Below the pieces are notes generated by a model. It was not told the DNA's origin and made no database searches. It saw only the letters and a program-made list of their open reading frames with translations. Below are positions 17,982 through 27,024 of a DNA stretch of 34,017 nucleotides, in pieces. The translations under genes and the position numbers were made by a program. The DNA comes from a virus. Numbering within the stretch: position 1 is the stretch's first letter; every line of letters starts with the position of its first letter. Location: the IMG/VR virus record IMGVR_UViG_3300018423_000031, positions 1 through 34,017 of that record, one strand, 5' to 3'.

Positions 17982-20132
17982 ATGCCATATATTGTAAATT
18001 TTACAGATAGCGAAAACAAATCACCTATTACCGTTTTCGATAACACATCAAACCAAGATACGAGTTTGACGTTTCCAGGAAGAAACGTAGTTGGATATGG
18101 ACAGATTATTGCTGAAAACTTTCTTTCTCTATTAGAAAACTTTGCAAGTCCGAATGCACCAGTCAATCCAACAGAAGGACAACTTTGGTATGATACGACT
18201 AATAACGTTCTTCAGTTATGGGACAACACTAACTGGAAGGCAGCATCAAACATTCAAAAATCACCAACTGAGCCAAGTGTTGAAAATTCCAAGATAGGAG
18301 AACTTTGGGTTGATACTACCAATCAACAATTAAGAATCTTTACAGGAACAAGATGGTTGCTTGTTGGACCAAGTGAGAGTGCAATTGATGGTAAGAGATA
18401 CGGTCCAGCAGTTGAAAGAATTACAGACAGTGATAACAACAATAAAAATGTTTTAATTTTTTACATTGCAGATACTCCTGTTATTATTATTTCAAAAGAT
18501 ACATTTACACCGAAGATTGACATTACTGGTTTTGATATTATTAGAGCAGGACTTAATGTTGCGATTCCAGCCAACTCAGATGAAGAATTAGAATTTGCTT
18601 CAATCTTCCTTGGCGGGGAATTACCTAAGATGCTTGGTACCGCTGCAAATGCTGACGCATTAAACGTTGGTGGTGTTGAAGTTAGTGCAGGAAAATTTTT
18701 AAGAAGTGATACGATTAATACAACTGAATTTGGAATTAACGTTAGAAACAATGCAGGTATCACTGTAGGTATTGACGGTAACTTCAATATTATTACAAGT
18801 AGCACGGCTGCAAAACTTTATAACTCGGCAGCAGGTAGTGCTCTTGATTTACAAATTAATAGAAACGGTGTTCCAAGCACAATCCTAAGAGTTCTTGACA
18901 ATAAGGTTGGTATTAACAAAACAACACCAGAAGAAGCACTTGACGTTGATGGTAATTTTGCGCTTTCAGGTAATTTGTTAATTAACAACACTGATGAAGC
19001 AACAAATTTAAGTACGGGTTCTGCTGTATTCAAGGGCGGTATTTCCGTAACAAAAAATATTAGAATCGGAACAACGCTAAATGTTGAAGGAACCGTAACT
19101 ACTACAAATATTACCCCAGCAGGTAACGAATTATATGATCTTGGATCCACGTCAAGAAAATGGAATAACTTCTTTGCTAAAAAAATTATAGCAGATGAAA
19201 TTGTTGGAACAATTAACGGTAGTATTACTGGTAATGCTAACACGGCAACAAACCTTAAAACAGTTTCGACTTTCCAGTTACAGGGAGATGTAGTTTCTAA
19301 CTCTGTTAGATTTGATGGACAGGTTGATGGATCAACCAAATTATTTTCAACACAATTAACTGCAAACATCATTAAGGATAAACCAGCACCATCGCCAAAT
19401 AGATCAAAACTTGACGATTTTGTTTTAACATACAGGGCGTCGGCTGAAACTGGTGGATCCAGCGGATTATTAAAACAGACCCGAGATACGTTTGTCGGAG
19501 ACCTTGGTATTCCTATAGGAGCAATTTTACCTTATTCAGGAACCACTGCTCCATATGGTTTCCTATTGTGTGATGGTGGTGAAGTTGAGATAGCAAAATT
19601 TCCTTTACTATATGATGTGATTGGAACGAACTACAATGGAACAGCAACACTTAATGGAACGGGAACATTTAGGGTTCCGGACTTGAGAGGTAGATTTCCT
19701 CTTGGTAAACACAACATGGATAACAACATTGACGTTCCTACAGCAGCAGGTGGATTTACAGATAACGGAGGTGGTAACCCATCACCGGCAAGGGTTGAAG
19801 GTACTGAAGCAACAACACTCGCAGCATCCAGTGGTTCAAGCACAACAAGCCTAACTCTTGGAAACGTTCCTGAACACTCTCATAACATGCAGAATGAAGG
19901 CGAACAATTTTATGCTGTTAGGGTAACAACAGATCCTGCAGAAGGAATACAGATTTCAAACAATGGACCAACAGCCGCTGGTGAGGCAGTTTATCTCCCA
20001 GATTCCGGACCTGTTAAAAAGCCAAGCGTAGATTTTACATTGGGTGCACCTTTTGGTATCATGAACCCATTCTTAACATTAAATTATATTATTAGATCTG
20101 GACCACCAGCATTTACAACAGTAGGATCATAA
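17982..20132 (+). CDS. Tail fibre protein with phage tail-collar domain (716 aa)
   Basis: This is the first of four fibre paralogues. The N-terminal ~135 residues form the shared module: 'IIAENFLSLLENFASPNAPV' followed by two copies of GxLWxDTTNxxLxxxxxxxW at about residues 66-86 and 106-126. The middle is low-complexity, beta-rich fibre shaft sequence ('ATNLKTVSTFQLQGDVV'). At about residues 508-580 it has a clear tail-collar domain, as in the T4 gp12 family: 'IGAILPYSGTTAPYGFLLCD', then 'GTFRVPDLRGRFPLGKH'. A 'VPEHSHNM' segment at about 628 and an 'NPFLTLNYIIRSG' ending are also collar-family features; histidines there often bind metal in gp12-like trimers. The start ATG has a GAGGGG ribosome site 6 nt upstream. 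It probably contributes to receptor contact or short-fibre function. Confidence 0.88.
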   Translation: MPYIVNFTDSENKSPITVFDNTSNQDTSLTFPGRNVVGYGQIIAENFLSLLENFASPNAPVNPTEGQLWYDTTNNVLQLWDNTNWKAASNIQKSPTEPSVENSKIGELWVDTTNQQLRIFTGTRWLLVGPSESAIDGKRYGPAVERITDSDNNNKNVLIFYIADTPVIIISKDTFTPKIDITGFDIIRAGLNVAIPANSDEELEFASIFLGGELPKMLGTAANADALNVGGVEVSAGKFLRSDTINTTEFGINVRNNAGITVGIDGNFNIITSSTAAKLYNSAAGSALDLQINRNGVPSTILRVLDNKVGINKTTPEEALDVDGNFALSGNLLINNTDEATNLSTGSAVFKGGISVTKNIRIGTTLNVEGTVTTTNITPAGNELYDLGSTSRKWNNFFAKKIIADEIVGTINGSITGNANTATNLKTVSTFQLQGDVVSNSVRFDGQVDGSTKLFSTQLTANIIKDKPAPSPNRSKLDDFVLTYRASAETGGSSGLLKQTRDTFVGDLGIPIGAILPYSGTTAPYGFLLCDGGEVEIAKFPLLYDVIGTNYNGTATLNGTGTFRVPDLRGRFPLGKHNMDNNIDVPTAAGGFTDNGGGNPSPARVEGTEATTLAASSGSSTTSLTLGNVPEHSHNMQNEGEQFYAVRVTTDPAEGIQISNNGPTAAGEAVYLPDSGPVKKPSVDFTLGAPFGIMNPFLTLNYIIRSGPPAFTTVGS

Positions 20133-20133
20133 G

Positions 20134-22005
20134 ATGGCATATCAGATAAACAAAACAGATGGAACAGTAGTAGCAACGGTCGCTGACGGTCAGGTTGATA
20201 ATATTTCAACTGATATTACTCTTATAGGTAAAAACTATAGTGGGTTTGGCGAAGCACTTAACGAAAATTTTGTAAAACTACTTGAAAATTTTTCAAGCAC
20301 CAGCCGTCCTGAACATCCTATCAAAGGCCAGATATGGTTTGATGCTACTGAAAACAAATTAAAAGTATACAGCGGAACGGCTTTTGTTCCTGTTAGTTCA
20401 GCAACTATATCAAGCACACAGCCAAGCACACTTGGTGTTGGCGATCTTTGGTTTAATGATGTTGCCAAGCAGTTATATTTCTTCGATGGAACAAATACTA
20501 TTCTACTTGGACCTGCTTATTCAGAATCACAGTCATTGAGTGGTTTAAGAGTATCAAGCATACTTGATACATTGAACCAAACACGTGTTATCACGAGTTT
20601 ATACAACAATGGAATACTGTTAGGAATATTTGCAAAAGATTCATTTACTCCTAAGAATGCTATTGAAGGATTCAGTGGGGATATCATTCCAGGATTTAAT
20701 CAGGGAACTCTATCAGGATTAAAATTTAACGTAACAACAACCAATTCAGAAAAACTTGGTAACGTAACGGCAATTACATATGCAAGAAAAGACACATCAA
20801 ACTCATTCGAAGGACAGATAAGAGTTAATTCGGATCTTGGTATAGTATTTGGTGCGGGTGACCAAGGAAACTTCACTGTTGATGGTGCTGGTAACGTAAC
20901 ATTTTCAAACTCTGCTTCCGATAAGAAACTTACACTTAACGTGAGAAAGGGTATTGCACAGGAAGATGCAATAATTATTAATTCAGATTCAAGAAGAGTT
21001 GATGTTTATCCAGGATACAGCGATAGTGAATTAACAGTTGGTGGTGATGTTACAGTGGAAGGTGTCGTAACCATCAAGGGCAATCTTGTTATTAACGACG
21101 GCGATGTATTGGTTCAGAGAGAAACTTCACTTGAAATTGAAAACAAATATTTAATAATGGCCCAACAGGGAGATAGTGCTTCCAACAAAGATGAACTTGC
21201 TGACGGTGGTGGTATAATTCTAAAGGGTGCAACGGATCACGTGCTTTTATGGAGCCAGAATGGCTTCCCCGCTTCACCAGAATATCCGGCACTTGCCGCA
21301 GGAGCATGGACCAGTTCGGAACACGTTAACCTTGCTTCAGGCAAAGCATTCAAGATTAACGGAGTAACCGTTCTTGACGGAACATCATTGGGTACGGGAA
21401 TTACGAGCATTCCGGGTGTTACGTCCTTTGGTACGCAGAACGTTATCAACATTGGACCAGGAGCACCACCGGTTGCTGAGATGAGATTGCAAAATCATAG
21501 AATTTCCACTCTAAGCAGTAACTATGACATAGAATTAGAACCAAACGGAACTGGAAATATCTCATTAATAGGATCACCCAAGATAACTGGCATGGCAGAT
21601 CCTACATCCGCACAGGATGCTGCTACCAAGGAATACGTTGATGATGTCGCTGAATCAAGAAGCCTTGCATTTTCAATGGACTTAACTGACGGTAAACCAA
21701 ACAGTTACATTGCGGGAACGGTTCTTGCTGCATTGGCACCCGTTGCTGAATATAGAAATGGTACCATTGCAAGAATTTTATGTACGCAGTTGTCAAACTC
21801 AACTACGAGTCTTGACATTGATCCTCTGTTAAGTCAGAGTACGGCAGAATTTAACACTCCATCGGGAACAGCATATGCGGTAACTGATGTTGCGTCAGCG
21901 GTTGCAACCGTTAGCGCACCAAGCATTACAACAACAAGAATTATCAAGACATTCCAGTTACTTGCTGGTGCTTGGACATATGTATCAGAAACGGTGTTAC
22001 CATAA
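20134..22005 (+). CDS. Tail fibre paralogue (623 aa)
   Basis: This is the second paralogue. It opens 'MAYQINKTDGTVVATV' and carries the shared N-terminal module: 'GFGEALNENFVKLLENFSST' and 'GQIWFDATENKLKVYSGTAF', with a second GDLWFND copy. The middle is beta-rich with Gly/Asn/Thr repeats. Near the C terminus is 'ADPTSAQDAATKEYVDDVAE', the ATKEYVD motif typical of phage trimeric fibre stalks before a distal domain. The last ~100 residues have no recognisable domain and may be the distal binding tip. ATG 20134 follows the previous stop by 1 nt, with a TAGGA ribosome site at 20122-20126 inside the preceding gene, so translation is coupled. It lacks the collar domain of its upstream neighbour, so the paralogues share the attachment end but differ distally. 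Confidence 0.85.
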   Translation: MAYQINKTDGTVVATVADGQVDNISTDITLIGKNYSGFGEALNENFVKLLENFSSTSRPEHPIKGQIWFDATENKLKVYSGTAFVPVSSATISSTQPSTLGVGDLWFNDVAKQLYFFDGTNTILLGPAYSESQSLSGLRVSSILDTLNQTRVITSLYNNGILLGIFAKDSFTPKNAIEGFSGDIIPGFNQGTLSGLKFNVTTTNSEKLGNVTAITYARKDTSNSFEGQIRVNSDLGIVFGAGDQGNFTVDGAGNVTFSNSASDKKLTLNVRKGIAQEDAIIINSDSRRVDVYPGYSDSELTVGGDVTVEGVVTIKGNLVINDGDVLVQRETSLEIENKYLIMAQQGDSASNKDELADGGGIILKGATDHVLLWSQNGFPASPEYPALAAGAWTSSEHVNLASGKAFKINGVTVLDGTSLGTGITSIPGVTSFGTQNVINIGPGAPPVAEMRLQNHRISTLSSNYDIELEPNGTGNISLIGSPKITGMADPTSAQDAATKEYVDDVAESRSLAFSMDLTDGKPNSYIAGTVLAALAPVAEYRNGTIARILCTQLSNSTTSLDIDPLLSQSTAEFNTPSGTAYAVTDVASAVATVSAPSITTTRIIKTFQLLAGAWTYVSETVLP

Positions 22006-22016
22006 GGAGTAAGGAG
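22004..22016 (+). promoter_or_regulatory. Tandem ribosome binding sites (AAGGAGT-AAGGAGC)
   Basis: AAGGAG occurs twice, at 22004-22009 (overlapping the previous TAA) and 22011-22016. It precedes the ATG at 22026 at 16 and 9 nt spacing; the nearer copy is the better placed. Such duplication is unusual in this window, where most fibre genes rely on weak sites or overlap. Confidence 0.6.
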
Positions 22017-22025
22017 CGATAATAG

Positions 22026-24281
22026 ATGGCATACGTAATTAACAAGAGCGATGGAACAGCACTTTTAACATTAGAAGATGCTACCGTGGATAATTCAACA
22101 AGCATCACGCTTGTTGGAAGAAATTATATTGGCTACGGTGAAGCACAGAACGAAAACTTCTTATTCCTTCTTGAAAATTTTGCCAACACCTCCGCTCCAG
22201 CCAGACCAATAGCGGGGCAGTTATGGTTTGACACCACAAACAGAACCGTAAATGTTTATGATGGAGACAAATGGGTTGAAGCAGGTGCTGCTGCACTTTC
22301 AGCAACTCCACCACCGGCACCACCACTTGGTGCTTTTTGGTTAAAAACACCCTATAACACACTGCACGTTTGGAACGGAACTGATTGGGGACTGATAGGT
22401 CCTGAGGTAGCAGAAGGATTTGGTCTAACAAGGGCAAGAAGCACAACACTGCTGGATGACGTCAACACCCAACATCCGGTGATCATACTCACGGTGAATG
22501 GAACGGAGATTGGTATAATTTCCAATACTGCGTTTACCATAAACAGTTCCAATGCAATTTCTGGTTTTGGCACCTTGCAGGCCGGCCTAACAATGAGCAC
22601 CGCACACACGTTTGCGGGAGAATTGTCTGGAAACGCCACAACAGCAACAAGATTAAAAAATGTAAGATTAATAAATGGCATATCCTTTAACGGAACGCAG
22701 GACATCACGATCAAATCATCGACCACGAATAAGTTGGAATCCGGAGATCACATAATTGGATCTGATTTTGATGGTGGAACTGCTGTAAGATGGGACATTG
22801 ATGCAACTTCCAACAACACAGTTGGAAAGATAGTGGCAAGAGACAGTGCTGGAGATTTTAGTGCTGGCACCATCACTGCTGATCTAATTGGCGATGTGAC
22901 TGGAAACGTAACGGCAAGTTCGGGCATCAGCACATTTGATGAAGTACAAGCAACAAGATTCATAGGACAATCGTTGAGCGGTAATGCCGCAACGGCAACA
23001 AAATTGAGAAACACCGTCAACATCAACGGAGTGCAGTTTGATGGCAGCGTTGACATAACAGTTCCTGCTTCGGCAAGAACTCTAACGGACACGCACCTTG
23101 CAAACGCAGTGGTTACGTCAAATTTATCCACGGTTGGAACGCTTACGAGTTTGGCAGTAACGGGCAACGTTGTTGTTAACAGCAATCTTACAATTTCATC
23201 CGCGGGCGGAACACAATCAGAATTGTCCGCAACAAGGAATTTAATAATCACGGCCGATGATGGATCGGACACAACACAATTAAAGGTCATTGCTCCGGAC
23301 GTTTCAGTTCTTGATGGCACTGGACCCAACGGTGCATTGGTTCCCGTAACAACGGGTGACGTGGATCTTGGTAAGACAACCAACAAGTTTGATAATGTTC
23401 ATGCTAACACGTTCATTGGTGATTTAACTGGAAACGCAGATACTGCCACGCTGGCAACAACCGCTACAAATATCGCGGGCGGAGCCGCAGGCTCTTTTGC
23501 TTACCAGACTGCGTCTGGCGCAACTTCGTTGCTTCCAGCGGGAACGGCAGGACAGGTCCTACACACATCAGGCACGGGCGGTGCACCTTATTGGGATGCT
23601 CCTTCGTTGCAGGCACACGAAATAGGAAACTATCTCGTTGGTAGTGATTATGATGGGTTGGGAGCAACAAGATGGGATGTTGATGCAACATCGGCTAACA
23701 CGGCTGACAAGGTTGTTGCAAGAGATAGTTCAGGAAACTTTGCGGCAGGAACAATCACTGCTAATTTAACCGGAAACGTAACTGGTAATACCAACGGAAC
23801 TCACACTGGTGCAGTTGTTGGTAATGTTACAGGTAATGTAGTTGGAGATTTGACCGGAACAGCAACAAACGCAACAAATGCTGTATACAGTACAACAAGA
23901 TCTGCAGGAACAAGCGATACAACAATTGCAACAACAGAGTTTGTAACTAATGCTATTGCAAATTCAAGACCAAGAACAATGACAGTGTCTGGTCCAGTTC
24001 CTAATACTTCAAGTCCGGATACTCAGTATATTGATTTAATACAGGCTTATCTACCTGCGAACACAGTTTCCAGTGGAGCAGAATTTACGTTAGTTGTTCA
24101 AGCATTATCAGCAACATCATCTTCTTCATTTAGTGCAGCAAGATGGATTTTAGCATACAGATGGGCAACGGCATCGGTAACTACAAGTACAAATTTATTA
24201 TTATCAAGCAGTGCTTACAAGTTAATTTACAGATCCAATGGATCAACTTGGTCATATAACAGATATGGTGGTGCTGTGTAA
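22026..24281 (+). CDS. Tail fibre paralogue with internal duplications (751 aa)
   Basis: This is the third paralogue. It opens 'MAYVINKSDGTALLTL' and has the shared module ('GYGEAQNENFLFLLENFANT', 'GQLWFDTTNRTVNVYDGDKW'). The shaft contains tail-fibre repeats of the type ATxLxNxxxINGxxFxGxxDITxxxS, at about 22643-22715 and 22990-23060. It also has a ~55-residue duplicated unit, 'GSDFDGGTAVRWDIDATSNN' versus 'GSDYDGLGATRWDVDATSAN', at about 22734-22907 and 23617-23780. A short 'TTIATTEFVTNAIANSRPR' segment precedes a compact ~100-residue C-terminal tip. Base composition is odd: lines from about 22260 to 23760 reach 52-62% G+C, against ~33-40% in neighbouring genes and in the gene's own 3' end. 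This suggests a recombined shaft. The stop TAA overlaps the next ATG by 1 nt. Confidence 0.85.
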   Translation: MAYVINKSDGTALLTLEDATVDNSTSITLVGRNYIGYGEAQNENFLFLLENFANTSAPARPIAGQLWFDTTNRTVNVYDGDKWVEAGAAALSATPPPAPPLGAFWLKTPYNTLHVWNGTDWGLIGPEVAEGFGLTRARSTTLLDDVNTQHPVIILTVNGTEIGIISNTAFTINSSNAISGFGTLQAGLTMSTAHTFAGELSGNATTATRLKNVRLINGISFNGTQDITIKSSTTNKLESGDHIIGSDFDGGTAVRWDIDATSNNTVGKIVARDSAGDFSAGTITADLIGDVTGNVTASSGISTFDEVQATRFIGQSLSGNAATATKLRNTVNINGVQFDGSVDITVPASARTLTDTHLANAVVTSNLSTVGTLTSLAVTGNVVVNSNLTISSAGGTQSELSATRNLIITADDGSDTTQLKVIAPDVSVLDGTGPNGALVPVTTGDVDLGKTTNKFDNVHANTFIGDLTGNADTATLATTATNIAGGAAGSFAYQTASGATSLLPAGTAGQVLHTSGTGGAPYWDAPSLQAHEIGNYLVGSDYDGLGATRWDVDATSANTADKVVARDSSGNFAAGTITANLTGNVTGNTNGTHTGAVVGNVTGNVVGDLTGTATNATNAVYSTTRSAGTSDTTIATTEFVTNAIANSRPRTMTVSGPVPNTSSPDTQYIDLIQAYLPANTVSSGAEFTLVVQALSATSSSSFSAARWILAYRWATASVTTSTNLLLSSSAYKLIYRSNGSTWSYNRYGGAV

Positions 24282-24778
24282 TGATAAAGGTATCTTTGAT
24301 ACCTAATTATATAAACAATGTTGACCAAATAATTGGGTTGGCAGAAAAATACCAGGACAAATTTTTTGTTCGGGCGCCAGGGGAAGAGTTTAATTTTGTA
24401 ACTGCCTATGGTGATAGTAGTTTAAAGAGCATGTTTCGTTGGAACATGCCAGAGGATTTGAAGGAATTGATTTACGAATCACTTCCTGAGGAAGATAGAT
24501 CCTGCGATGGTTTCTGCATAAACAGATACGATCCAGGAGACTACTTGAAGAAGCACAGAGATAGTGCTGGAGGGTATTGGAAATTTAAACTGATATTCCT
24601 TAGAGCAGATGCTCCGCACTTTAAGTGGTATGATGAGGATGGAGAAGGATATTTGGTGGATGAAGAACCCGGAATGCACATTGACATGCCAGTTAATCTT
24701 CCACACGAAGTAACACAAATAGGAGAAAACGAAAGACCTAAATATAGTCTTGCGTTAAGTTGGGGTAGAATAAAATGA
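24281..24778 (+). CDS. 2-oxoglutarate/Fe(II)-dependent oxygenase (165 aa)
   Basis: This is a non-haem iron oxygenase of the prolyl-hydroxylase-like superfamily. It would couple 2-oxoglutarate decarboxylation to hydroxylation of a substrate that cannot be read from the sequence. The facial triad is visible: H92 and D94 in 'YLKKHRDSAG' (HxD) and H142 in 'NLPHEVTQ'. R152 in 'ERPKYSLALSW' is placed to bind the 2-oxoglutarate C5 carboxylate. Length suits a minimal double-stranded beta-helix fold. There is no signal peptide. The ATG overlaps the upstream fibre stop (TAATG) and the downstream gene starts in an ATGA overlap, so it is made together with fibre proteins. Phage genomes of this kind often carry such oxygenases. 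The location suggests action on virion or fibre proteins or on a host component, but this is inference. Confidence 0.85.
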   Translation: MIKVSLIPNYINNVDQIIGLAEKYQDKFFVRAPGEEFNFVTAYGDSSLKSMFRWNMPEDLKELIYESLPEEDRSCDGFCINRYDPGDYLKKHRDSAGGYWKFKLIFLRADAPHFKWYDEDGEGYLVDEEPGMHIDMPVNLPHEVTQIGENERPKYSLALSWGRIK

Positions 24779-25218
24779 CAAAAATGTTATTAGTTTTTAA
24801 TACTGATGGAAGCAGTGTAATTTCTGCTCAGGAATATGATGCTGAATTTGAAGCAGGATTAATTTCTGGAAATGTTAAACACAAGGTGTTAGAATACGAC
24901 AACCAGAATGAATATTACTGGGGTAATTACGACACGGGTTCTATTAGATCCCTAAATGATTATCCTATCATGGAAGAGTTAGCACTTGATGAACTCGTTA
25001 ACAAGACGATACTTAACAAGTATTCAATTCACAAGCAGTTAAACATCATTTCCGAGTGCATGGAGCAAGCAGGAATACCTTTAACAGAAGATTTTCAGGC
25101 TATGAGGGCGTTTATTAAGGAAAAAACTACTAACCACAGTAGTGCTATTCAAACCTATAAAAACAACCCCGATACGTACAGTTTTGTGCCAAAACCTGAG
25201 ACACCTGCAGAGGACTAA
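24775..25218 (+). CDS. Small protein of unknown function, fibre cassette (147 aa)
   Basis: I do not recognise this family. It begins 'MTKMLLVFNTDGSSVISAQE' and has a Tyr/Asn/Trp-rich segment ('YDNQNEYYWGNYDTG'). A probably helical middle follows ('HKQLNIISECMEQAG'), then a hydrophilic tail ending 'KPETPAED'. The ATGA overlap with the oxygenase stop indicates translational coupling, and the next gene is another fibre paralogue 36 nt downstream. Small genes in such a position are sometimes fibre chaperones or assembly factors, but no motif here proves it. Composition resembles its neighbours, and coding quality is good throughout. Confidence 0.75.
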   Translation: MTKMLLVFNTDGSSVISAQEYDAEFEAGLISGNVKHKVLEYDNQNEYYWGNYDTGSIRSLNDYPIMEELALDELVNKTILNKYSIHKQLNIISECMEQAGIPLTEDFQAMRAFIKEKTTNHSSAIQTYKNNPDTYSFVPKPETPAED

Positions 25219-25254
25219 TTTTGGTAAATATAACAGTAATATAGGAAAAAATAC

Positions 25255-27024
25255 ATGGCATACCAAGTAGACAAATTTAATGGAACATTTTTAACGTCAG
25301 TTGAAGACGGTACTATCGATACAACTACGGATTTAAGATTCGTAGGTAAAAATTATGCTGGGTATGGCGAAGTACAGAACGAGAATTTCCTGCACTTATT
25401 AGAAAATTTTTCCAATACATCTGCTCCACCAAAGGTTATTGAAGGGCAGATTTGGTACGATAGTGGAAATAAGAAACTAAAATTTTATGACGGAACCAAG
25501 TTCAAGTCAGCAAGTGGAGCAGAAACAAGTCCTTCTGCACCAAGCGGATTGGGTACTGGTGATTTTTGGTGGGACACCGCCGCTAAACAATTATATGCCT
25601 GGGACGGTGCAGCATTTGTCCTGATTGGTCCTGAAGCATCTCCGGATCTTGGAGCCAGCGGTGTAACAGCACAGGTTGTTAAGGACACCGGTAATACCAA
25701 TCATTCAATCTTAAAAGTACAGGCAGGCGGTAAAACTGTAGCCATTATTTCACAAACAGCATTCACACTAAATTCTTCGGTCAATCCTATTGATGATTTT
25801 ACTTTAATCAAGAAAGGAATAACGTTAGCCAAGACGGATTCAAATGGTATTAGTGCTGACGATTACGTTTACTGGGGAACATCTTCCAATTCATTAAAAC
25901 TTGGTGGAGTTGCCGCAGATCAATTCTTGCAAAAAGGCAGTATCACATTTACTTCAACAATTGGGTTTGAAGATGCTGGTTACACAGTTGGTGATCAGAA
26001 TGATTTAAGAGTTAGAGTAGAGAATGATGATGAAATAATCATAGAATCAGTGCTTGGTAATGATATCAAGATGATTGTAACAGACTCTGGTGTAACAAGA
26101 AAAAATATTGCAAACTTTTCTGTAACTGGTATTATTCCAGGTGATAACAATTCATATGATCTTGGATCAACAACCAAGAAATGGGCCGAGGCATATGCAA
26201 CCACATTCATTGGTGACCTAACAGGTGATGTGACAGGAAACACAACAGGATCTCACACTGGTAATTTATTAGCAACAGACACTACCGTGATGATCAATGC
26301 AACTTCAAAAGAAATTGGTTATGCAGGAGCAACACTAAAAGGAACACTAATTGGTAACGTAAGTGGTAACGTAACAGGAACTGCATCAAATGCGAGTACA
26401 CTTGGTAACGTTTCACCATCAACTGCATTGCCGGCAACCGTTGACAAAACATCTGTTCCTGTAAGAGATGCATCAGGTAATATTGCAGCGACTCAATTTG
26501 TGGGAATTACTGACAAGGCTGACAGATTAAAAATTGATGACTCAGCAACAGATACTGATCCAAATTATAAATCTGCAAAAACAACTGCAACTCCAAGCAC
26601 GATTGCAGCAAGAACTGCTGCCGGAGACATTTACGCTAATCTTTTCCAAGGAACAGCAACCGCAGCAAGATATGCAGACCTTGCAGAAAAGTATTTGACA
26701 GATAAGAATTATGACTATGGAACAGTAGTTAAGGTAGGTGGTTCCACAGAAGTTACCGCGGCAGGCGAAGGCGACAGAGCGATAGGTGTTATATCACAAT
26801 CTCCAGCATTCATGATGAACTCACACTTGGCTGGAGGTCAATTTGTTGCATTGAAAGGAAGAGTTCCAGTTAAAGTAACTGGTGCTGTTAACAAGGGCGA
26901 TAGGCTCGTAGCAGCAGCGGACGGAACTGCAAAATCATCGAATTCATCGCCTGATGTATTTGCTATAGCATTGGCATCAAGCGACCAAGCAGAAGTAAAA
27001 TACATTGAAGCGGTAATTCTATAA
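25255..27024 (+). CDS. Tail fibre paralogue with distal LAEKY-type domain (589 aa)
   Basis: This is the fourth paralogue. It opens 'MAYQVDKFNGTFLTSV' with the shared module ('GYGEVQNENFLHLLENFSNT', 'GQIWYDSGNKKLKFYDGTKF', 'GDFWWDTAAKQLYAWDGAAF'). The shaft has Gly/Thr/Asn-rich stalk sequence ('GDLTGDVTGNTTGSHTGN', 'GNVSGNVTGTASNAST'). From about residue 475 there is a separate C-terminal domain starting 'ARYADLAEKYLTDKNYDYG' with 'GTVVKVGG' and 'GRVPVKVTGAVNKGDRLV'. This arrangement is frequent at the ends of marine phage fibres. The gap before it (25219-25254) holds GGTAAATA at 25223-25230, a poorer late-promoter match, and a purine-rich AGGAAAAAA just before the ATG. The stop overlaps the next ATG by 1 nt. 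Confidence 0.85.
   Translation: MAYQVDKFNGTFLTSVEDGTIDTTTDLRFVGKNYAGYGEVQNENFLHLLENFSNTSAPPKVIEGQIWYDSGNKKLKFYDGTKFKSASGAETSPSAPSGLGTGDFWWDTAAKQLYAWDGAAFVLIGPEASPDLGASGVTAQVVKDTGNTNHSILKVQAGGKTVAIISQTAFTLNSSVNPIDDFTLIKKGITLAKTDSNGISADDYVYWGTSSNSLKLGGVAADQFLQKGSITFTSTIGFEDAGYTVGDQNDLRVRVENDDEIIIESVLGNDIKMIVTDSGVTRKNIANFSVTGIIPGDNNSYDLGSTTKKWAEAYATTFIGDLTGDVTGNTTGSHTGNLLATDTTVMINATSKEIGYAGATLKGTLIGNVSGNVTGTASNASTLGNVSPSTALPATVDKTSVPVRDASGNIAATQFVGITDKADRLKIDDSATDTDPNYKSAKTTATPSTIAARTAAGDIYANLFQGTATAARYADLAEKYLTDKNYDYGTVVKVGGSTEVTAAGEGDRAIGVISQSPAFMMNSHLAGGQFVALKGRVPVKVTGAVNKGDRLVAAADGTAKSSNSSPDVFAIALASSDQAEVKYIEAVIL

Noticed and set aside
18818-19372. 184-codon open frame on the - strand
   Set aside because: It lies wholly opposite the collar-domain fibre gene and has hydrophobic shadow-like composition. 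No motif supports it, and every accepted gene is on the + strand.
22748-23386. 212-codon open frame on the - strand
   Set aside because: It is antisense to the G+C-rich, repeat-containing fibre shaft, where a long reverse frame is expected from biased codons. Its product is Val/Ser/Thr-rich without domains, and it has no convincing ribosome site.
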